A stretch of 11,408 nucleotides of DNA from Saprospiraceae bacterium (lineage in GTDB: Bacteria; Bacteroidota; Bacteroidia; Chitinophagales; Saprospiraceae). The notes under the pieces were generated by a model that made no database searches, had not been told where the DNA came from, and was given only the letters and a program-made list of their open reading frames with translations. Positions 7,330-11,408 of this stretch are shown in pieces. Positions within the stretch are counted from its first letter, which is position 1; each line of letters opens with the position of its first letter. The position numbers and the translations under genes are program-made. The DNA lies in contig WGBN01000399.1 in NCBI GenBank assembly GCA_015494245.1, positions 1 to 11,408 on the forward strand. Reading direction: 5' to 3'.

Positions 7330-7367
7330 CTTTCGTTGCTGCGCTTTGGTGATGAATGTTACGAAAG
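7330..7367. repeat. Inverted repeat between sulfotransferase stop and SulP promoter
   Basis: CTTTCGT (7330-7336) and ACGAAAG (7361-7367) are perfect complements 24 bases apart. The pair lies between the stop codon of the sulfotransferase-like gene and the SulP -7 box. It could be a weak terminator stem or an operator; a seven-base pair may also be chance. Confidence 0.3.
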
Positions 7368-7373
7368 GGCAGC

Positions 7374-9035
7374 TCACATCAGCATAATCCTTTTCCTGTA
7401 GAGCACCCTGCCTTCCTCATTCCGGAGGATGAGCAGATAGCTGCCTTTCGGCAAATGCCCGAGCGACATGCTGTTCTCTCCGCTTTGCACCTCCTGCTGC
7501 CGAACGAGGCGGCCGGTGAGGTCAAAAATTTGGATTTGGGCTTTTACCTCTTCATCTGACTCCCATTTCAGATTGAGCAGGTCGTGAGTCGGATTGGGAT
7601 AAACAGAGATGCCGGCCTGTTCGGAAAGCTCTTCTTCTTTTGTGGCAGTAGTAGTCCCGCATGGGTCGTCGGGGTCTTCTACGTTGAAAACTTCAGAGGC
7701 GAGCATTCCTCCTCCAAAAGGAACGAAGACCTGATAGGTGCCCGGACTGTCTATGGGTATGCTTTGGGCGATAAGCCCGTTTTGCCAGTGGTATTCGCTA
7801 TAACCCTCATCTGCAACGAGGTAATAGTCGCCGTCAATGTTCTTGCAGGTGAGGCTGGGACGGGGCAAATCCCAGGGCAGCTCCGGGTAGTTGTAGCTGC
7901 GATAGCTGCCGTAATTCTGGGGCGCAAATATGGTCATGATAGGCGTGTAGTCCTCTTCGACTACCGTAAACATGGGAGGATTTTCAGACTCCGTAAAGCC
8001 GAAATCAACCAATCGTTTATGCGAAGATATTTGCTGGTGGTTGCCCATGGCCAGGCTGTACATGCTGCCATCATAGACGTAATTCCAGACGATGTGGACA
8101 GTCTTGTTTTCTTCATCCATTTTAAACTCCAGGGCAGCGGCCGTCTGGGGAGTGGAGTATTCGGCATTGTTCCAGAGCGTCAGGTTTCCGTCTTCGTTTC
8201 TGCGGATGTCGTGTTGTCCGGTAAAGGTGATCTCGGGCGGAGCATCGTAGGTAAATTCATTGTCTTTCCCGCCGAATCGCCAGATGAGATGGCCGTCGTT
8301 GTGGTCAATTTTTACGATTTGGTTGAAGTGGCGACAGGACATGAGGATGTTGCCGTCGTAATCCAGCTCGAGGGCGTTGGCGTGGGTCCAATCCACGTAA
8401 CCGGGGCTGTTCAGCCAGTTTTCATCCACATCGTCGAAGTCGAAATGCTCTGCGGCCTTCCATTCGAAGATCAGATTTTTTTGCGGGTCAAATTCCTGGA
8501 TGACGGCGGCGATGACATCGGCTTCACTGGAGCCGGGCAGATTGTGGTTGGAGCCGAAGTAGTAGTAATCGCTCAAATCCATGGTGACGATTTCATAGGC
8601 CAGCAGGAGGTAGTTGCCGTTATCGAGGATTTGCAGTTCGTGTGGGTCGGCCGTGGCGCCGTTGACGGCTTCGAGGGAGTCCACGATGGTAAAAGTACTG
8701 TCCATCATGTAGTACTTCTGATTTTCGGTGGAGTAAAAACTCATCTGCCCGTTGGGCTGGATTTTGAAGTCCACCGGTGTGCTCGTAACGCCTCCGTTGT
8801 TGAAGTACTTGTAATACACTACATTGCCGTAGCGGTCCAAAATTGTCAGGGCATGTACGTACTCGTAGGGCGGTACCAGGGTATAGGGAACGCAAAAGTA
8901 ATACCCTTCCGTTTTAGAGGGTTGATAAATTTCTACTGTCAGTGGCGGCAATTGATCCTGGAAAGGTTGGGCTTTCGCCAAATGCCATCCGGACAAAAGG
9001 AGGAAAGCGCTGAGAATCAGGGTAAGTTTTTTCAT
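7374..9035 (-). CDS. Secreted aryl-sulfate sulfotransferase-like protein with T9SS type A sorting domain
   Basis: The product is 553 residues from the ATG at 9035, which gives a clean signal peptide cut after AKA (residues 20-22). Longer in-frame readings extend into the upstream repeat. Residues about 55-370 show the beta-propeller character of arylsulfotransferases: repeated hydrophobic-Asp-x-x-Gly strands, DPHE (130-133), WTHANALELD (216-225), RHFNQIVKID (235-244) and GQHD (273-276). By spacing, His132, His218, Arg235 and His275 are candidates for the active-site set known in E. coli AssT (three His and one Arg, one His being sulfated). Family members move sulfate from one phenol to another without a nucleotide donor. 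After the propeller, a cargo region precedes a T9SS type A domain (VYPNP at 478-482, LPKGSYLLIL near the end), so secretion to the surface or medium is expected. The SulP gene follows in the same direction. Substrate unknown; family call fairly sure, activity inferred. Confidence 0.85.
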   Translation of the reverse strand: MKKLTLILSAFLLLSGWHLAKAQPFQDQLPPLTVEIYQPSKTEGYYFCVPYTLVPPYEYVHALTILDRYGNVVYYKYFNNGGVTSTPVDFKIQPNGQMSFYSTENQKYYMMDSTFTIVDSLEAVNGATADPHELQILDNGNYLLLAYEIVTMDLSDYYYFGSNHNLPGSSEADVIAAVIQEFDPQKNLIFEWKAAEHFDFDDVDENWLNSPGYVDWTHANALELDYDGNILMSCRHFNQIVKIDHNDGHLIWRFGGKDNEFTYDAPPEITFTGQHDIRRNEDGNLTLWNNAEYSTPQTAAALEFKMDEENKTVHIVWNYVYDGSMYSLAMGNHQQISSHKRLVDFGFTESENPPMFTVVEEDYTPIMTIFAPQNYGSYRSYNYPELPWDLPRPSLTCKNIDGDYYLVADEGYSEYHWQNGLIAQSIPIDSPGTYQVFVPFGGGMLASEVFNVEDPDDPCGTTTATKEEELSEQAGISVYPNPTHDLLNLKWESDEEVKAQIQIFDLTGRLVRQQEVQSGENSMSLGHLPKGSYLLILRNEEGRVLYRKRIMLM

Positions 9036-9085
9036 GACTAAAGGGTTTTGTGTTTTGAATTGTGTATGGGCTGTTTCACATGCTT

Positions 9086-9118
9086 CTGCAAAATCTGCAC
9101 CGCAGCCGGACTTTGCAG
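9086..9118 (-). promoter_or_regulatory. Possible leader stem-loop of the sulfotransferase-like gene
   Basis: CTGCAAA (9086-9092) and TTTGCAG (9112-9118) are perfect complements enclosing a second small stem CTGC/GCAG (9095-9105). The structure would lie in the 5' untranslated region just downstream of the promoter. It is short and may be incidental. Confidence 0.3.
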
Positions 9119-9131
9119 CAACAAGCGGGGG

Positions 9132-9164
9132 CAAACGTACAGACTGCATTTGCCGAAAGGCAAA
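9132..9164 (-). promoter_or_regulatory. Promoter of the sulfotransferase-like gene
   Basis: The reverse strand reads TTTG (9161-9164), a 21-base spacer, then TACGTTTG (9132-9139), an exact match to the Bacteroidota -33 TTTG and -7 TAnnTTTG pattern at normal spacing. An eight-base T run leads into the -33 element. The spacer contains a small hairpin (tttgcc/ggcaaa, 9149-9164). Transcription would start about 90 bases before the ATG. Confidence 0.7.
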
Positions 9165-9218
9165 AAAAATAAACGAATGGCCGGTTTTGCTCAACCAAGC
9201 GAAGGATTTGTTTGAGAA

Positions 9219-9328
9219 CAATGGTTCATTAGTTTTTGGCCACCTGTTTCCTTTGGAAAACAGGCTATCAGGTTGAACCGGTTAAAACCCGCGAAAATCC
9301 GCCGCACCCGCGAAAATCCGCGTTCTAT
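9219..9328 (-). repeat. Dispersed intergenic repeat, copy B (reverse strand)
   Basis: Read on the reverse strand it starts atagaacgcggat, has two TTTTCGCGGGT-type units, then ggttcaacctgatagcctg, a hairpin (cctgtttcc at 9243-9251 against ggaaaacagg at 9255-9264), ggccaaaaact and aatgaaccattg. The block order is the same as in copy A. It ends 183 bases before the sulfotransferase start codon, pointing toward that gene. Low-similarity gaps separate the blocks, so the copies are old or diverge quickly outside the motifs. Confidence 0.75.
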
Positions 9329-9358
9329 TGGCTATTTAGGCCTTGATAGAACGCGGAT
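9316..9358. repeat. 13-bp perfect inverted repeat joining copies B and C
   Basis: ATCCGCGTTCTAT (9316-9328) and ATAGAACGCGGAT (9346-9358) are perfect complements around a 17-base spacer. They are the matching outer ends of copies B and C, which therefore stand head to head. Confidence 0.8.
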
Positions 9359-9529
9359 GACGCGGATGACGCGGGTTTCCGCGGGTTTTAAGAAAGGTTC
9401 AATTGTCAGATGGTGTCATTTATTTTATGTAACTTTGAAATCAGGCCTGAGTTGGGGAAAAATAAAAGATGCATTGAATATTCACTCAACTCTGGGCGTA
9501 CTGTCACCTCAAAACTTAATGAACCATTG
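9346..9529 (+). repeat. Dispersed intergenic repeat, copy C, interrupted by about 100 bases
   Basis: The first part holds three 9-base units beginning ACGCGG (from 9351, 9360 and 9369) and a fourth related unit, then ggttcaattgtcaga (9396-9410). The end block aaaacttaatgaaccattg (9511-9529) is identical to copy A over 19 bases. Between them, about 9411-9508 is sequence absent from A and B, and it contains the candidate promoter box of the next gene. The repeat ends four bases before the start codon of the AddB-like gene. Confidence 0.7.
9430..9437 (+). promoter_or_regulatory. Candidate -7 box for the AddB-like gene
   Basis: TAACTTTG is an exact match to TAnnTTTG, 96 bases before the start codon at 9534. 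The nearest upstream TTG is at 9403-9405, a spacing of 24 bases that is slightly long for a -33 element. It lies inside the segment unique to repeat copy C. Confidence 0.5.
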
Positions 9530-9533
9530 AAAT

Positions 9534-11408
9534 ATGGAAAACCCATTCACCCTCACCTTCGGCTTGGAATTAGATCGCTCTCACTATGCCGGCCCTGAGT
9601 CTGCTGACGGTCGCTTGTATCTCGGCCCGCAGGGTTTGCTGGAGTGGTTAGAAGAGGCTCTGGAGTTGGAGGCGCCGGAGCAGTCCAATGAATACCTGCG
9701 CATCGAAGAGTTTCGTCAGATTTGCCTTGAGCTGGTGAGGAGCAGGAGGGAGAAGGAAGCGGGAGGAGAGGGGGCGACTTTCTTCTTTGAGCAGTCGCTC
9801 GAGCTGGATTCTTTTACCACGGCGGCAGATTTGTTGGAGCGGCACGATGAGTTGCTGCTGGCCGGTTGGGATTTTAAGGCCGGTGAGGATGCGCCGGAGC
9901 GATTGAAGGTCATGGCCCTGCTGCGGGAAAAGGCGTGTACGCCTCCTCAGCCCGGGCTCAGGACGCTTTCCCCCGGCAGGGCGGAGCGCCTGCTCAGTGT
10001 CGAGGCAGCTCTGGAAAAGCCACTTTTTGAAGAAGTGCAGTTGCTGGAGCCCTTAGCGTTGTTGCCGCCCGTTTGGCAGCGGCTGTTGCCAAGGCTGGGG
10101 CCTTTGAAAGAGCCCCGTCCGGAGGCCTTTGAGGGGGATACCGACCTGGCCCGTTTTCAGCGCTTTTTGCAGGCGGAGGAGGTACGGCCCTTTCGTGCAG
10201 AAGGCGATGGCAGTTTGCTGTTGCTGCGGGTCGGGCGGGCCTCGGATGCGGCGGCTTACGTGGCCGGCTTGTTTTCGGCAAATCCCGATTTTCGCCCTCT
10301 TTGCCTCGTGCCGGATTTCAGCAGTCGTCTGGACTTTGCCATGGTGAAAGAGGGCCTGCCCTCTATGGGCCTGTTGTCTGTTTCGCTGGCCAGGCCGGGC
10401 CTGCAATTGCTCAAACTGGCGCCGGCCTTTTTATGGGAGCCGGTGGACCCCTATAAGTTGATGGAGTTCGTCTCGCTGCCCGTGAAGCCCTTAGACGAAG
10501 AGCTGGCCTCGGTCATCGCACGGCTGTTGGCCGAGATGCCCGGACTGCGTGGCGAGCGCTGGAACAACCGCATCCGGGAGTTTTTTGCGGAAGCAGAAGA
10601 GCGCTGGAGCCAACAACCCAAGCGCCTGGCCGAAGTGCGCAAGCAATACAACTTTTGGTTTGTGCGAACTCGCTACGAATTACAGGAAAAAGCGCCCAAG
10701 GAAGACATCCTCAAGCTGTTCCGCTACCTGATGCGCTGGGCACGCAAAGCCTATGAGGAAGGAGGCGAAAAACAACAGTCGCTGTTGGTGCTTCACGCCC
10801 AGGCGCGGCAGTTGACGGAATGGCTGGAGTATCTTCCCGAAGAGTCTCTCACTGCCCTGGAGCTGGAACGCCTCGTGCGCAAAGTCTATCAGCCTTCGCC
10901 CGTGCAGTTTCGCCCGAGAGAGGAGGGAAGTCCCGATTCCGTACACCATGCGGCGGCTGTGGCAACACCTGTGGACGAGCTGCTGTGGTGGGATTTTACC
11001 GAAAATGAGCCGCCGGCTTTCTTCTCCCGTTGGTATCGGCACGAAATGGATTGGCTGGCTGAGCGTGGCCTTGCCCTGGAAAATCCCGACAGGCTCAATC
11101 GCCGCCATCTCTGGCAGCAGCGTTGGGCCATCTGGCAGACGCGTCGTCGTCTCGTGCTGGTTTTGCCGGAGACAGACCACGGAGATGATTGCCTGCCGCA
11201 TCCGCTCTTGAGTGAGTTGAGCGTGGCGTTTAGCCTGTCTTCAGAAGGCCTGGATAAAATAAGTTTTCAACCCGGCCGGACGCTGCCCGGCATAGCCCGG
11301 CTACCTGCTGAGGATTTGCCCGAGCCGCAGCCTCTGCCCGAGCCGCAGCCCTTCCTTCGCTTTTCTTCCCGTGCGTGGTTAGAAGAGCGCGAAGAAGAGA
11401 CCTTCAGC
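9534..11408 (+). CDS. AddB-like protein: inactive helicase region of a PD-(D/E)XK nuclease family protein (partial, cut by window end)
   Basis: The frame stays open from ATG 9534 to the right edge (625 codons, no stop). A TGA at 9528-9530 in the same frame fixes this as the first possible start. The N-terminal YLGPQGLLEWLEEALEL (31-47), the WWDF motif (485-488), HPLL (556-559) and FSSRAWLE (610-617) match my recollection of proteins of about 900-1,000 residues annotated as PD-(D/E)XK nuclease family. These carry an inactivated superfamily I helicase fold followed by an AddB/Cas4-like nuclease. No Walker A (GxxxxGKT) motif is visible, consistent with an inactive helicase. The nuclease catalytic residues would lie beyond the window. 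A tandem LPEPQP pair just before FSSRAWLE looks like an interdomain linker. Such proteins usually act with a UvrD/AddA-type helicase in double-strand break end resection. Family: moderate confidence. Role: inference from family. Composition is GC-rich (about 60% in sampled lines). Confidence 0.7.
   Translation, partial: MENPFTLTFGLELDRSHYAGPESADGRLYLGPQGLLEWLEEALELEAPEQSNEYLRIEEFRQICLELVRSRREKEAGGEGATFFFEQSLELDSFTTAADLLERHDELLLAGWDFKAGEDAPERLKVMALLREKACTPPQPGLRTLSPGRAERLLSVEAALEKPLFEEVQLLEPLALLPPVWQRLLPRLGPLKEPRPEAFEGDTDLARFQRFLQAEEVRPFRAEGDGSLLLLRVGRASDAAAYVAGLFSANPDFRPLCLVPDFSSRLDFAMVKEGLPSMGLLSVSLARPGLQLLKLAPAFLWEPVDPYKLMEFVSLPVKPLDEELASVIARLLAEMPGLRGERWNNRIREFFAEAEERWSQQPKRLAEVRKQYNFWFVRTRYELQEKAPKEDILKLFRYLMRWARKAYEEGGEKQQSLLVLHAQARQLTEWLEYLPEESLTALELERLVRKVYQPSPVQFRPREEGSPDSVHHAAAVATPVDELLWWDFTENEPPAFFSRWYRHEMDWLAERGLALENPDRLNRRHLWQQRWAIWQTRRRLVLVLPETDHGDDCLPHPLLSELSVAFSLSSEGLDKISFQPGRTLPGIARLPAEDLPEPQPLPEPQPFLRFSSRAWLEEREEETFS
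11317..11350 (+). repeat. Tandem repeat in the AddB-like linker
   Basis: TGCCCGAGCCGCAGCC occurs at 11317-11332 and again at 11335-11350, a period of 18 bases encoding LPEPQP twice. A Pro-rich, in-frame duplication fits a flexible linker between the helicase-like part and the nuclease domain. Confidence 0.7.

Larger units (their letters stand above)
9036..9533. other. Divergent intergenic region
   Basis: These 498 bases separate two divergently transcribed genes. They contain the sulfotransferase leader and promoter (9036-9164), repeat copies B and C, and the promoter box and leader of the AddB-like gene. Short open frames exist here but consist of repeat sequence, so I see no gene. Confidence 0.7.

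Noticed and set aside
7584..9041. A 485-codon open frame on the forward strand opposite the sulfotransferase-like gene
   Set aside because: It is antisense to a protein with signal peptide, propeller motifs and sorting domain; its translation shows no domain and has the Val/Gly-rich bias expected of a shadow frame.
7443..9161. 15-base match gcctttcggcaaatg at 7443-7457 and, inverted, at 9147-9161
   Set aside because: The first copy is explained by coding constraint (His-Leu-Pro-Lys-Gly of the sorting domain) and no similarity extends beyond it, so chance is the simpler explanation.
9036..9221. N-terminal extension of the sulfotransferase-like protein up to 9221
   Set aside because: It would run through the promoter and into repeat copy B and would bury the signal peptide; the ATG at 9035 explains the data better.
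9351..9387. CGCGG units of copy C as a possible CRISPR-like array
   Set aside because: The units are 9-10 bases long and contiguous without spacers, so this is a simple short tandem motif.
9273..9530. Small open frame across repeat copies B and C
   Set aside because: It consists almost wholly of repeat sequence and ends at the stop that precedes the AddB-like start; no protein feature is visible.
10053..11201. Several reverse-strand open frames opposite the AddB-like gene
   Set aside because: They overlap one another in different frames, are Arg/Pro/Gln-rich as expected for the complement of a GC-rich gene, and the forward frame stays open for 625 codons.

Overview
The window looks like a chromosomal segment from a Bacteroidota bacterium, most plausibly a saprospirian or a related environmental member (the phylum is well supported, the lower rank is a guess). 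Three large proteins end in a type A sorting domain of the type IX secretion system (T9SS, per-box YPNP followed by a Leu-Pro-x-Gly-x-Tyr-like end). Two upstream regions carry exact matches to the phylum's -7 promoter box TAnnTTTG, and a third carries one at a slightly long spacing from any -33 match. One gene has a Bacteroidota-style lipoprotein signal with acidic residues after the lipobox Cys. G+C is mixed: by hand counts of sample lines, about 60% in the outer genes and about 45% in the two genes between 2.3 and 5.5 kb.

Layout, left to right. 1-131: copy A of a dispersed intergenic repeat. 177-2180 (+): exported pentaheme c-type cytochrome with a T9SS tail. 2181-2349: leader rich in inverted repeats. 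2350-4650 (+): T9SS-tailed protein of unknown function whose 5' end appears to lack a signal peptide. 4660-4707: very strong hairpin. 4744-5544 (+): small surface lipoprotein with a PKD-like middle. 5545-7260 (-): SulP anion transporter with STAS domain; its stop codon abuts the lipoprotein stop. 7374-9035 (-): secreted aryl-sulfate sulfotransferase-like protein with a T9SS tail. 9036-9533: divergent intergenic region with promoters for both flanking genes and two head-to-head copies (B, C) of the same repeat seen at the left edge. 9534 to the right edge (+): N-terminal 625 residues of an AddB-like protein (inactive helicase fold followed by a PD-(D/E)XK nuclease), cut by the window.

Functionally the window is mostly cell-surface and envelope biology. 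The cytochrome, the unknown T9SS protein and the lipoprotein are envelope or surface proteins. The sulfotransferase and the sulfate-type transporter lie in the same orientation, which suggests but does not prove a shared role in sulfate-ester metabolism. The AddB-like gene is the only DNA-processing gene; such proteins normally work with a UvrD/AddA-type helicase, expected just beyond the right edge. I found no tRNA, rRNA, CRISPR array or transposase. The least ordinary feature is the repeat family: three copies in 11 kb, each upstream of a gene and each in the same orientation as that gene.
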